Positions 16,405 through 26,269 of a stretch of DNA of 64,000 bases are shown in pieces. A model generated the notes under the pieces. It ran no database searches. It had not been told where the DNA came from and saw only the letters and a list, made by a program, of their open reading frames with translations. The stretch lies in assembly GCF_002300165.1 (NCBI RefSeq), contig NZ_MLCE01000006.1:62001-126000 (forward strand), in the 5' to 3' direction. Position 1 is the first letter of the stretch, and every line of letters begins with the position of its first letter. Source of the DNA: Streptomyces sp. Tue6028. Lineage in GTDB: Bacteria > Actinomycetota > Actinomycetes > Streptomycetales > Streptomycetaceae. The position numbers were made by a program, and so were the translations under genes.

Positions 16405-16565
16405 TCCCCCAACGCCTTAACGCGTTCATGCCAAGCGGCATCGGCAGGCCCCCCGTGGCCTGGCACCCGACGGGCCGAGCGGCCCGCAACCGGCGGGCCC
16501 CGCGGCCGTCGGCAGGTCCCAGCACCATCGCCCCCACACGCTCCCCTCCCCCACGAGGAGACACG

Positions 16566-17834
<1,269 letters not shown>

Positions 17835-17850
17835 CCGCGGTTGTACGGCG

Positions 17851-17886
17851 GCAGGGGCGGGGGCCTACGGCGGTCCCCGCCCCTGT
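17851..17886. terminator. Bidirectional terminator, chitinase/TetR
   Basis: GCAGGGGCGGGG (17851-17862) pairs with CCCCGCCCCTGT (17875-17886), 12 pairs with one G-T wobble at the base, between convergent genes. Confidence 0.8.
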
Positions 17887-17927
17887 CGCGTTGGCGCGGA
17901 TGAGCGGTGATCCCGGCGCGGGGACGC

Positions 17928-18629
17928 TCAGACGTCGTCCCGGCGGGCGGCCTCGGGGGCCGGATAGGAGGGGTCGAGCTCCTCGACGGCACGCATCGCG
18001 CCGCCCAGCATCTTCACCAGCAGTTCGCGCATGGTGTCGCGCGGCAGCGCAGGATCCCCGATCCAGTCGAGGGTGGCCCCCTCGACGCTGTACAGCCACC
18101 CGAGCAGGGCCATGCGCGGCAGCGGGGCGATGCCGCGCCGTCCGCCCGCGCCCCCGGCCTCACCGCCAGAGCGGCGCGCACCCCACGCCCCTTCGGCGAT
18201 GGTCTCGACGATGACCTCGCGCACGCCCTCCCGGATGGCCTGCACCTCGGTGTCGAAGCCGACGCCCCCGGTGATGATCGTGCGGTACGCGGCCTGATTG
18301 TGCTCGGCGTAGCGCAGATAGCCGTCGATCGTGCGGTGCACCCGTTCCTCGGGGGGCAGTTCGAGGCCGCCCGCCGCCCGGGAGATCAGATCCGTCACGG
18401 AGTCCTGGACGATGGCGAGGTAGTAGCCGCGCTTGGACTTGAAGTAGTAGTAGATCAGCCCCTTGGCGACATGCGCCTGGCGCGCGATGTCGTCCATCGA
18501 CAGCGCGTCGTACGACGTGTCGGCGAAGAGCTTCCGTCCGATGGCGATGAGTTCGGCGCGGCGCGCCAGTGAGCGGTCGGTGCCGCGCGCCCGGGGACGG
18601 TCGACGTCGCGTTGTTGACTATTATTCAA
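17928..18629 (-). CDS. TetR/AcrR family transcription regulator
   Basis: A 233-aa TetR repressor: DNA-binding domain at about 22-70 (RRAELIAIGRKLFADTSYDALSMDDIARQAHVAKGLIYYYFKSKRGYYLAIVQD), then a helical ligand-binding domain with a Gly/Ala/Arg-rich insert (about 158-172). ATG at 18629 precedes a lower-GC region likely holding its promoter. The target is not evident: the chitinase is convergent and the next minus-strand gene upstream encodes a 48-aa membrane protein. Ligand unknown. Confidence 0.93.
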   Translation of the reverse strand: MNNSQQRDVDRPRARGTDRSLARRAELIAIGRKLFADTSYDALSMDDIARQAHVAKGLIYYYFKSKRGYYLAIVQDSVTDLISRAAGGLELPPEERVHRTIDGYLRYAEHNQAAYRTIITGGVGFDTEVQAIREGVREVIVETIAEGAWGARRSGGEAGGAGGRRGIAPLPRMALLGWLYSVEGATLDWIGDPALPRDTMRELLVKMLGGAMRAVEELDPSYPAPEAARRDDV

Positions 18630-18813
18630 TTCCGGCCCAAGTCTCCACCTGCCGACAGGACATCGGAAGTATGGCAGACCTGGGCCACCTGCTCCTTCGA
18701 CTCCCGTCGATCGCCCCCGCGCTCGCCCGGCGCGCGGGCGTGGAGTGGAGGTCAGAGGCGCGGGAGCGATCCGAGGTGCGCGCTGCCCCCGAAGGGCGCG
18801 GAGCCGTCGGCGG

Positions 18814-18871
18814 GATCAGAGCGGTCCGAGGTGGGTGATCGGGTGATCAGAGCAGTCCGAGCTGAGTGATC
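18814..18871. repeat. 27-bp direct repeat copying the end of the small membrane gene
   Basis: Positions 18814-18840 and 18845-18871 match at 24 of 27 positions, period 31. The second copy contains the last codons and stop of the 48-aa protein gene; the first is an extra copy downstream of it on the minus strand. Confidence 0.7.
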
Positions 18872-18993
18872 AGCATCGCCACGACCACCACGAGGGTCCA
18901 GCCCAGGACGTGCTCAAGGATCTTGGGGCCGTCTTCCTGCGGCCCGCCGGTGCGGGCGCGGGCACGGGAGCTGGTGGCGGAGGTCGCGGTCAT
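18847..18993 (-). CDS. SCO1431-type small membrane protein
   Basis: A 48-aa protein with one C-terminal membrane helix (ILEHVLGWTLVVVVAMLITQLGLL) after a polar, Arg/Ser/Thr-rich N-terminus. It matches what I recall as the SCO1431 family of Streptomyces small membrane proteins, and its place in the synteny fits. ATG at 18993 is preferred over the upstream open frame, whose extra 51 residues are not protein-like. Tail-anchored topology is inferred. Function unknown. Confidence 0.8.
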   Translation of the reverse strand: MTATSATSSRARARTGGPQEDGPKILEHVLGWTLVVVVAMLITQLGLL

Positions 18994-19207
18994 GGCATCT
19001 CGCTGACGTAGTGGTGCGGTGGCGTCCCCCCGCTTCGGCCGGCTCCCCACCGGCTCGTCCACCTTGCCATTGGCAGGGGTCGCGGCGGTAGAGACCTGGG
19101 TCACGCACACACTTCGACGTGGTTCGAATGGCCCGTGATTCCACAACGATGCCCGGGGACTGTGCGTCTCCTCACACGAAAGTGGTCAGCCAACCGAAAG
19201 GTCTTCG

Positions 19208-20689
19208 ATGAGCACGTTCCGGACGCCCCGCCGCAGAGCTCGCCTGGCCCTCGCGGCGGCGATCACCGTGGCGGCCGCCCTGACGGGTCCCGTCTCCCAG
19301 GCCGCGCCTGCCACGTCCGAGGCCCCCTCGCCCGGTGCGGCCGGTCTCGGTGATCCGATCTTCCCGCTCGACGGCAACGGCGGCTACGAGGTCGGCCGCT
19401 ACACCCTCGACTTCGACTGGCAGGCCCCGAGGACGCCCTTCGAGGCCTCCGCCACGATCAGGGCGACCGCGACGCAGGCCCTGTCCCGCTTCGACCTGGA
19501 CTTCGCCGGGAACACCCTGCACTCGGTCACCGTGAACGGGAGGACGGCCACCGCCGTGCGCGACGGGGACGAGCTCGTGATCACCCCGAAGGCGGCCCTG
19601 CCCCGAGGCAAGGCCTTCACGGTCAAGGTCAGCTACACCGCCGACCCGACCCAGATCCGGCACCGCGACGACGCCATCGAGGACTACGGCTGGATCCCCA
19701 CACCGGACGGCACGGTGCTCTATCCGCAGCCCGACGGCGCCAAGATGATCTTCCCGTCGAACGACCATCCGAGCCGGCGCGCGCCCATCACCTTCCACAT
19801 CACGACTCCGGCCGGGCTGTCCGCGGTCGCCAACGGCAAGCTCACCGAGCGCACCGAGCAGGCCGACGGGCGCGTGAAGTGGACGTACGACTCCGAGCAG
19901 CCGGTGGCGACGCAGCTCGCGCAGTTGGCGATCGGCCGGTTCACCTTCGTCGACGGCACCGGCCCGCACGGGCTGCCGATACGTGACGTGGTCCCGGACG
20001 ACCTGGTGGCGCCGACCGAGGAGTACCGCAAGCTCACCGCCGACCACATCGCCTGGCTGGAGGAGCGCCTCGGCCCCTACCCGTTCGACCGCTACGGCGT
20101 ACTCGTCGGCGACACCGACCTGGGCGTGGCGCTGGAGACGCAGTCGCTGTCCCTGGTCCCGAAGGCCGATCTGCTGGGCACACGGGTCGACGCCGAGCGC
20201 AATCTCGTGCACGAGCTGGCCCACCAGTGGACCGGTGACAGTGTCGGCATCAAGACCTGGTCCGACCTGTGGCTGAGCGAGGGCCACGCGCGGTTCTACG
20301 AGCGGCAGTACTCGCAGGAGCACGGCGGCGACAACTTCGAGGCCACCATGAAGACCGCGTACACGAGCCACGACCAGTGGCGCCACGACTACGGCGCCCC
20401 GGCCGAGCCGACCGAGCCGAACCTCTTCAAGCGGATGCGCTACGACGGTTCTGCGCTCGTCCTGTACGCGCTGCGCGAGAAGGTCGGCGAGGCGACCTTC
20501 GGGAAGATCGAGCGCGCCTGGGTGACGACGTACAAGGGGAAGACCGCGAGCACGCAGGACTACATCGACCTGGCCTCGAAGGTCGCGCGCGAGGATCTCG
20601 ACGGCTTCCTGCACCCCTGGCTGTACGGGGCGAAGACCCCGCCGATGCCGAACCACCCCGACTGGGTGGTCGCCCCGGTCCAGGGCTGA
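19208..20689 (+). CDS. Secreted M1-family zinc metallopeptidase
   Basis: A 493-aa secreted aminopeptidase-like enzyme. Residues 1-38 are a Sec signal peptide (RARLALAAAITVAAALTGPVSQAA). An N-terminal beta domain (about 55-230) is followed by the catalytic domain with HELAHQW and, after the usual gap, LSEGHARFYE (HExxH-x18-E zinc site). The M1 exopeptidase GAMEN motif is represented only by LETQSLSLVP, and the C-terminal helical domain is absent, so this is a short M1 form. ATG at 19208 with GAAAGG upstream. It is convergent with the C39-like gene across a strong terminator. Confidence 0.92.
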   Translation: MSTFRTPRRRARLALAAAITVAAALTGPVSQAAPATSEAPSPGAAGLGDPIFPLDGNGGYEVGRYTLDFDWQAPRTPFEASATIRATATQALSRFDLDFAGNTLHSVTVNGRTATAVRDGDELVITPKAALPRGKAFTVKVSYTADPTQIRHRDDAIEDYGWIPTPDGTVLYPQPDGAKMIFPSNDHPSRRAPITFHITTPAGLSAVANGKLTERTEQADGRVKWTYDSEQPVATQLAQLAIGRFTFVDGTGPHGLPIRDVVPDDLVAPTEEYRKLTADHIAWLEERLGPYPFDRYGVLVGDTDLGVALETQSLSLVPKADLLGTRVDAERNLVHELAHQWTGDSVGIKTWSDLWLSEGHARFYERQYSQEHGGDNFEATMKTAYTSHDQWRHDYGAPAEPTEPNLFKRMRYDGSALVLYALREKVGEATFGKIERAWVTTYKGKTASTQDYIDLASKVAREDLDGFLHPWLYGAKTPPMPNHPDWVVAPVQG

Positions 20690-20698
20690 CCACCCGGA

Positions 20699-20730
20699 GC
20701 GGCCCCTCCACGGCGGGGAGGAGGGGCCGC
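20699..20730. terminator. Bidirectional terminator
   Basis: GCGGCCCCTCC (20699-20709) and GGAGGGGCCGC (20720-20730) form a perfect 11-bp stem with a 10-nt loop, between the convergent M1 peptidase and C39-like genes. Confidence 0.85.
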
Positions 20731-20740
20731 CCTCCCGGGG

Positions 20741-22093
20741 TCAGCGGATGCCCACCGCCGCGAGCGCCTTGCGCTGCCGTGCCGAGGGCTGCGCCGGGAA
20801 GTACAGGTAGCAGACGCCGCCCGTGCCGGAGACGACGTTGCCGGAGGCGTTGTACCGCTTGGTCCGCAGCCAGATGTTCTCCCACTCGCGCCGCTTGTAG
20901 ACGCGGCGCACGGCCTGGTCGCTGGGCGACGCGGGGTCGTTGGCGATCACGTCGCCGTCGGCCGTGAACCCTATGACGGTCATGAGGTGGCCCGAGGTGC
21001 CGTAGCCCGCGCCCGTCAGTTCGGTCTTCAGGAACGACTGGGACGTTATGGCCGGGATGCCGGCGGCGATCAGCGTCTCCAGGTCGGTGAGCGAGCCGAG
21101 TCGGGTCACCACCCCCTGGAGGTCGGGGTACGTCGCCGCGTAGGCGGCGTTGAAGGGCCAGTTGCCGCAGCCGCCGTACTGGTAGTCGTACGTGAAGCGG
21201 GCCGCGTGGCACACCTGGGGGTCGGCGTACGCGGGGTCGACCCAGGACAGTTGCTCGGCGGTGGGCCGGCGGCCCCAGTACTCGATGATCATCTGCGAGG
21301 AGGTCGGACTGCACCAGGCCTCGCCGCCGTTGTCGTACTCGGGGTACTGCCCGGAGTGGATCTCCTGGGACAGGCGCGGGACCGCGAGTTCCTGGGCGAG
21401 GCCCGGGGTCGAGGCCGGGACGGTGAAGCGGTCCGGGACGTCGGAGCCCATCGCGCCGAGCCGCCACACGACGGGCGTGACGCGGCTGCCCGGGGTCCGG
21501 TACAGGGTCAGGCGCAGTCGGTACGAGACGAGGCGCAGGCCGGAGGCGGCGTCGTCGATGGAGAAGGTGTCCGTCCAGATGCTGCTCTTGCCGTCGCTCT
21601 GGTCGTCCAGGGACGTCCGCTTGATGTCCTGGTCGCCGGCGGCCCAGCGGCCCATCACGTACCAGGGGGTGTTCGTACCGTCGGAGTACGTGCCCGTCAG
21701 TTCGACCTGGAGCCAAGTGCCCGTCGGTGTGTCCGCGTTCCAGGAGGCGATGGCCTCGGTGGCGGGGACGGCGAGTTTGTGGACCGGCGAGGTCCAGGTG
21801 GCGTACTCCCAGGTGGAGGCCTTGCCGGTGTGCGGATCGGTGTAGTCCGTGGTGCCGGCCGGGGCCGCGATCACCACCCCGGGGCGGGCGCCGGACACGC
21901 TGCGCGTGCCCTTCGCGGTGCCGCCGCGCCAGTCGGAGTACGAGGTCCAGGCGCGGTTGTCCACGAGGCCGCCCGGTGCTTTCCCGTGGCGCGCCGGTGC
22001 GGCGGCGGCCGGCGGGCTCGCGGCGCCCACGGCCGCCGCGGCGACGGCGGCGGCCAGGACGGTTCTGCGGGACGGCTGTTCGGCTCTGCTCAT
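20741..22093 (-). CDS. Tat-exported C39-like peptidase family protein
   Basis: A 450-aa exported protein. The N-terminus PSRRTVLAAAVAAAAVGAASPPAAAA carries a twin-arginine followed by a hydrophobic stretch and Ala-x-Ala cleavage sites. Residues about 45-240 form a beta-rich region (WTSPVHKLAVPATEAIASWNADTPTGTWLQVEL). The C-terminal part has a cysteine-peptidase-like triad: EAWCSPTSSQMIIEYWG (Cys), SGHLMTVIGFTADGDVIANDPAS (His, Asp/Asn), as in Peptidase_C39_2. It is probably a secreted hydrolase rather than a bacteriocin processing protease, as no ABC transporter is linked. ATG at 22093. A DasR-like palindrome lies 117 nt upstream. Confidence 0.85.
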   Translation of the reverse strand: MSRAEQPSRRTVLAAAVAAAAVGAASPPAAAAPARHGKAPGGLVDNRAWTSYSDWRGGTAKGTRSVSGARPGVVIAAPAGTTDYTDPHTGKASTWEYATWTSPVHKLAVPATEAIASWNADTPTGTWLQVELTGTYSDGTNTPWYVMGRWAAGDQDIKRTSLDDQSDGKSSIWTDTFSIDDAASGLRLVSYRLRLTLYRTPGSRVTPVVWRLGAMGSDVPDRFTVPASTPGLAQELAVPRLSQEIHSGQYPEYDNGGEAWCSPTSSQMIIEYWGRRPTAEQLSWVDPAYADPQVCHAARFTYDYQYGGCGNWPFNAAYAATYPDLQGVVTRLGSLTDLETLIAAGIPAITSQSFLKTELTGAGYGTSGHLMTVIGFTADGDVIANDPASPSDQAVRRVYKRREWENIWLRTKRYNASGNVVSGTGGVCYLYFPAQPSARQRKALAAVGIR

Positions 22094-22209
22094 GGGTGGA
22101 TGACCCCCAGGTGTCCGGAACGGGCGGGCCCAATGCACGGTGGTGGGCCAACTATGGACGCCGGACCCCGAGTTCTGCCAGCACTTCGGCTCGCGTCGCG
22201 CCCACCAAT

Positions 22210-22225
22210 ATTGGTCGGGACCACT
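22210..22225 (-). promoter_or_regulatory. DasR-like operator upstream of the C39-like gene
   Basis: On the coding strand the site reads AGTGGTCCCGACCAAT. Both TGGTC/GACCA arms and the outer A and T match the DasR consensus ANTGGTCTAGACCANT; only the central two bases differ. It lies in the 233-nt gap before the C39-like gene. Binding by DasR is inference. Confidence 0.55.
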
Positions 22226-22326
22226 GGCATGACCTGCGGAGCCTCTCCCCGGCCCGGCGAGGACCGGGCCGGGGGAGGGCGTCGGACGCGCCGCGCGAAG
22301 GCCGTCGGACACCGAGGGGGCGTCCG

Positions 22327-23868
22327 TCAGATGAGGTCCATCGCCGCGACCTCGTCGGGCCGGCCGTAGCTGACGGGACCCTGGAAGCGGCGGCGGGCCG
22401 TGGCGAACCACCAGACCGTGGCGACCACGAGCACCACGGCCAGGGCGATGGACGCGTAGTTGAAGGTGTCGCCGGTGATGGGCGAGACCTGCGGCAGCAT
22501 GAACAGCACACTGCTGGCGAGGATCCAGATCACCGCCACCCAGCCGATGAGCCTGCTCCAGCGTCCCAGGTTCCAGGGGCCGGGCCGGAACTCGTCGCCG
22601 AGCCGCAGCCGAAGGAAGATGGGCACGGCGTAGGCGAGGAAGAGTCCGACGACGTTGACGCTGACGATGGCTGTGAAGGCGGTGTGCGACCACCAGCCGG
22701 GCAGGACCAGCGCCAGCGAGCAGCCGACCGCCAGCCAGACGGCCTTGACGGGGGTGCGGGTGCGCGGCGAGACCGAGTGCCACCACCGCGAGCCGGGCAT
22801 CGCGCCGTCCCGGGAGAAGGCGAAGATCTGCCGGGTGTTGCTGGTCAGATTGGCCAGGCCGCAGAAGAGCATGGCGCCGATGACGATGAGCAGGATCGCC
22901 TTTGCCGTGCCCATGCCAAGCCCGTCGATGAGAATCTGCACCGGCGGCGCCGAGGAGCCCGCCACCTGGTCATAATCATGAATGCTGTACACAAGGGCGA
23001 GCATGAGGAGGAGTCCGGTGACCGCCGAATAGCCGATCGCGCGCGTGATCCCCTTGGGCGCGTTGACCGTGGCCCGGACCGTTTCCTCGGACATGTGGAA
23101 GCTGCCGTCGAAGCCCGTGAAGGTCCAACTGGTGACCAGCAGGCCGAGCATCCCCCCGTAAAGGCCGTTGGTGAAACCGGTGTTGTTCTCGAAATGCGTG
23201 ACGAACGAAGCCGACTGGTGATGATCGGGCATCACGACGAGTGTGCTCACGATCACAACGAGCCCGATCAGCAGCCACCACACCGAGATCCGGTTGAGCA
23301 CGGCGACCAGGTGCACCGTGTAGGTATTGGCCAGCCCCTGGAGCACGATGATCACCATCGTGATCAGGACGGTCTGGTGCGCGGTCGGCTCGTACGAGTC
23401 CCACTGGAGCGCGACGAAGGCCTGGATGAACGTGGCGGCCGCGTACCCGGTGGCCGCGGTGCCGCCCACCTGACCCACGAAATTCAGCCATCCCGTGTAC
23501 CACGACCATGCGCCCTTGTGACGCTTGGCGAGCTTTCCCGCGGAGAAATACAGCGCCCCGCTGGTCGGATAGGCGGATGCCACTTCCGCCATGGCGGCGC
23601 CGATGAACAGCACCATCACGGACACGCCGATCCAGCCGAACACGAGAATGCGCGGACCACCGGCATTCATACCGAACCCGAAGGACGAGAAGATTCCCGA
23701 GATGATGTTGATGATGGTGAATGAGATCGCGAAATTGTCGAACGCCTGGAATCGACGCGTCAGTTTTCGCGGATATCCCATCGCATGAAGTGTCGCGTCG
23801 TCGTCGAGCGCGGCGGATTCCTCACCTGTGCGCCCTCTGGTACGTGGAGCCGATATCCGTTCTGACAC
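22327..23868 (-). CDS. APC-superfamily amino acid permease (GABA-permease-like)
   Basis: A 513-aa permease with about 12 membrane helices. It has the ACT/UGA4-type opening (LTRRFQAFDNFAISFTIINIISGIFSSFGFGMNAGGP) and SEETVRATVNAPKGI, the conserved loop of this branch. Likely a GABA, polyamine or amino acid importer. GTG at 23868 with GAAAGG 6 nt upstream. The first third has more A/T-ending codons than its neighbours. It stands alone between the C39-like gene and a hypothetical gene on the same strand; no catabolic partner is adjacent. Confidence 0.9.
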   Translation of the reverse strand: MSERISAPRTRGRTGEESAALDDDATLHAMGYPRKLTRRFQAFDNFAISFTIINIISGIFSSFGFGMNAGGPRILVFGWIGVSVMVLFIGAAMAEVASAYPTSGALYFSAGKLAKRHKGAWSWYTGWLNFVGQVGGTAATGYAAATFIQAFVALQWDSYEPTAHQTVLITMVIIVLQGLANTYTVHLVAVLNRISVWWLLIGLVVIVSTLVVMPDHHQSASFVTHFENNTGFTNGLYGGMLGLLVTSWTFTGFDGSFHMSEETVRATVNAPKGITRAIGYSAVTGLLLMLALVYSIHDYDQVAGSSAPPVQILIDGLGMGTAKAILLIVIGAMLFCGLANLTSNTRQIFAFSRDGAMPGSRWWHSVSPRTRTPVKAVWLAVGCSLALVLPGWWSHTAFTAIVSVNVVGLFLAYAVPIFLRLRLGDEFRPGPWNLGRWSRLIGWVAVIWILASSVLFMLPQVSPITGDTFNYASIALAVVLVVATVWWFATARRRFQGPVSYGRPDEVAAMDLI

Positions 23869-23931
23869 AACTGACCTTTCTCTGGGGGGTTGGCCGGAAG
23901 ACTGTGGGGGCCGGCCCGGGCAGCCGGTCGG

Positions 23932-24930
23932 TCAGGTGGCTCCCGGCACCGGCATGCCGCACGTCCGGCGGGCACGGGAGAGTTGCTCCTCGGGCTCGCC
24001 GAACACGCTCCACGGCATGCGGCAGGCGTACGGCCCCATGGCGGTGAAGACCGCGCGCGCCTCGAACTCGCGCTGGGACATGAACAGGGCGTGCGCCAGG
24101 TAGGACAGGTCGAGCACCGGGGTGAACCGGTAGCCCGGCACCTCGGGGAGCCAGTTCTGGTAGATCGCGAGCGCGGTGGAACGCCACTGGGGCTGCTCCC
24201 AGGTCCGGTCGACCAGGAGCTGCGAGGGGTTGTAGCTCTCCACCAGGGCCACCAGCGGAAGGAGTCGCAGCGGCGAGGAGGCGGGGGCACGCTGGCTCAG
24301 GAAGGCGGCCACGTCCCAGGCGGCGTTGACCGAACCGCCGTGGCGGGTGAAGAAGAAGGCCAGGAATCGATGGTGGCCCTCGCGGTGCCAGGGGTCGAGG
24401 CGGAGGATGTGCGAGAACAGCCGCCAGGGGCCGGGCGGCGCGGTGAGCAGCCCCTGCGGGGCGGGTTCGCGCAGATCGTGCAGCCGGGCCATGGACAGCT
24501 TGGCGGCCCAGGGCGTGGGATCGGCGGGGATCATGACGGCGGCCCGCTCGCAGGCGGTCAGCGCGATCCGCTCCAGGGCCTCGGCCCGGCCGTCCTTGGT
24601 GTCGGCCGCGCGCAGGGCCCGCAGCACGGCCACGCGTGCCCACAGGAGCGCCGCCTCGGGGGAGGGCTCCTCGGCCAGCCAGCGTTCGGCGAGGTCGGAA
24701 TCGGCGGCCTCGGAGGCCACCACCAGGGAACGGTGGGCACGCAGTCCGAAGTCTGCGCGTGTCTCCTCCAGGGCCTCACGGGCACTCAGATAGCGGCCGG
24801 CGCGGACATCCACACAGACGCTCGCGAGTCTGCGGTCGTCGGCCGCCGGATGCCACACATACTGCCCCTCGAATAACCCCGCGGCCATCTTCCCCTGTCC
24901 GTCCCCGTACGACACTTCGCAGTTGCGCAA
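23932..24930 (-). CDS. Conserved hypothetical protein, helical-repeat-like
   Basis: A 318- to 332-aa protein that I do not recognise. It is Ala/Leu/Glu/Trp-rich and looks all-helical with TPR-like spacing (REALEETRADFGLRAHRSLVVASEAADSDLAERWLAEEPSPEAALLWARVAVLRAL, then WHREGHHRFLAFFF). There is no signal peptide or membrane helix. The start is uncertain: TTG 24930, GTG 24915 or ATG 24888 (MAAGLFEGQ, with AGGGGA very close). The palindrome GTTGCGCAAC at 24922-24931 overlaps the longest start and favours a shorter one. It lies 63 nt upstream of the permease start; co-transcription is possible. Confidence 0.7.
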   Translation of the reverse strand: MRNCEVSYGDGQGKMAAGLFEGQYVWHPAADDRRLASVCVDVRAGRYLSAREALEETRADFGLRAHRSLVVASEAADSDLAERWLAEEPSPEAALLWARVAVLRALRAADTKDGRAEALERIALTACERAAVMIPADPTPWAAKLSMARLHDLREPAPQGLLTAPPGPWRLFSHILRLDPWHREGHHRFLAFFFTRHGGSVNAAWDVAAFLSQRAPASSPLRLLPLVALVESYNPSQLLVDRTWEQPQWRSTALAIYQNWLPEVPGYRFTPVLDLSYLAHALFMSQREFEARAVFTAMGPYACRMPWSVFGEPEEQLSRARRTCGMPVPGAT

Positions 24931-25187
24931 CAGGCACCCTACTCAGCATCAAGGGGAGCCGGAACGGGGTTTCCGAAATACCTGGTTCCGCAGTGGGGAC
25001 ATCTTATGGAGGAAGAGAAAGCAGACCCTGGGGATTGTTCAAAAGGTAGTTCAATGCGGCACTATTGTGCGGCCGCGCATCCACCGCGAACAGCGCTCGA
25101 TAGAATGTTCCCCAGGAATATGCCCGAAACCTCCCCCGCACAGCCGTCCGCGCCCCTGCCGACCCCGCCTCTCCCCAGGGAAACACC

Positions 25188-25808
25188 ATTCACGACCTCG
25201 CCGCACAGCTGCTCCGGCTGCCGCCGTCCTGCGGCCCCGTCCGCCTCGTCGGCATCGACGGGCACGCGGGCTCCGGAAAGACCACATTCGCCGGGCAGTT
25301 GGCGGCGGCACTGGACGGCGCGCCCGTGCTGCACCTGGACGACGTCGCCACACACGAGGAGCTCTTCGCCTGGACCGGACGGCTGCTGCGCCAGGTGATC
25401 GAGCCGCTGCGCCGCGGGGAGCCCGCCCGGTACGCCCCCTACGACTGGACGACCCGCGGCTTCGGGCCGTCCCGCGAACTGCCGGCCGCGCCGGTGATCC
25501 TGCTGGAGGGCGTCGGCGCCGGCCGCCGGGCGTTGCGGCCGTTCCTCGCTCGACTCCTGTGGATGGAGTTGCCGCACGAGGAGGCCTGGACGCGAGGGCA
25601 GCGACGGGACGGCGAGGCGCAGAGCGAGTTCTGGGACGGATGGGTCCGCGCCGAGCGCCGACACTTCGCCGACGACCCTTCGCGCCCCTTTGCCGACCTT
25701 CTGGTGCGGCAGTGTCCTGAGGGATACGAGGTACGGAAGGGACCTGATGGGACCCTCGGACCGGACACCTCCATCACTCACGGTGACGGACCATCCGCAA
25801 TGTGCTGA
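25188..25808 (+). CDS. Uridine-kinase-like P-loop protein with disturbed 5' end
   Basis: About 206 aa of a P-loop NTPase of the uridine kinase/AAA_18 type: RLVGIDGHAGSGKTTFAGQLAAAL (Walker A), VLHLDDVATHEELFAWTG (DD metal site), YDWTTRGF, VILLEGVGAGRRAL and WDGWVRAERRHFADD. No ATG, GTG or TTG starts this frame before the P-loop. The only start with a ribosome site is ATT at 25188 (CAGGGA, 6 nt). Alternatively, translation starts at ATG 25123 (MPETSPAQPS) in the next frame and one base is missing near 25187; then the protein would read RETPIHDLAAQLLRL. A TAGAAT -10 box at 25101 supports a start near 25123. Function probably phosphorylation of a small molecule. Confidence 0.7.
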   Translation: MHDLAAQLLRLPPSCGPVRLVGIDGHAGSGKTTFAGQLAAALDGAPVLHLDDVATHEELFAWTGRLLRQVIEPLRRGEPARYAPYDWTTRGFGPSRELPAAPVILLEGVGAGRRALRPFLARLLWMELPHEEAWTRGQRRDGEAQSEFWDGWVRAERRHFADDPSRPFADLLVRQCPEGYEVRKGPDGTLGPDTSITHGDGPSAMC

Positions 25809-25857
25809 ACTTGTGAAGACCCTTGCGAACGAACTTCCGTGAGTGCTCCAACTCGGC

Positions 25858-25887
25858 TTGACCGGGGGGCCGTACAGGACTTACGTT
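25858..25887 (+). promoter_or_regulatory. Promoter of a candidate small RNA
   Basis: TTGACC (25858-25863) - 18 nt - TACGTT (25882-25887) fits a housekeeping promoter. No protein gene starts for almost 400 nt, and a strong terminator lies only about 35-75 nt after the expected start of transcription. Confidence 0.5.
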
Positions 25888-25893
25888 CTGAAT

Positions 25894-25965
25894 GTGCGGC
25901 CTTTGGGAGCCGCCCGCATTCGCGAAGCCCCCGGTTGTTCCCCCGTGATCGGGGGCTTCGTTCTG
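25894..25965 (+). ncRNA. Candidate small RNA or attenuated leader
   Basis: A transcript from about 25894 would hold a first imperfect hairpin (GCGGC at about 25896 with GCCGC at 25909) and end at the strong hairpin 25923-25960 followed by TTCT, giving about 70 nt. It could be a free small RNA or a leader whose termination controls the AAA+ gene at 26270. Nothing here shows which; the call rests on promoter and terminator alone. Confidence 0.4.
25923..25960 (+). terminator. Strong hairpin terminator
   Basis: CGAAGCCCCCG (25923-25933) and CGGGGGCTTCG (25950-25960) form a perfect 11-bp stem with a 16-nt loop, followed by TTCT. It lies 115 nt after the kinase-like gene and ends the candidate small RNA. 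Confidence 0.75.
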
Positions 25966-26269
25966 CCCACACCCCCTTTTTCGGACGCCGCGCGCCGCGA
26001 TTCGTTCACCCTCGGTGACCGCGCACAGTGCGCCCCATCTGCTCCCACCTCGTGGAACGGGGTGTGCGGCACCCTTCGGCCCGCCCCTGTGCCGCAGGTA
26101 CGATGCCCTCGGTGCGACCTTCGGACGGCTGCTCTGCGCACCGGTGCAACTCCCGTCCGCGGCACAGCAGTTCGACCAAATTGCCGACGGGTACCGGCCC
26201 GGCGGCGAGGGGGTGCCGGTCCACGAGGCACTCCCCGATCATCGGGGGCACGGTTTGTGGGGGGACGCG

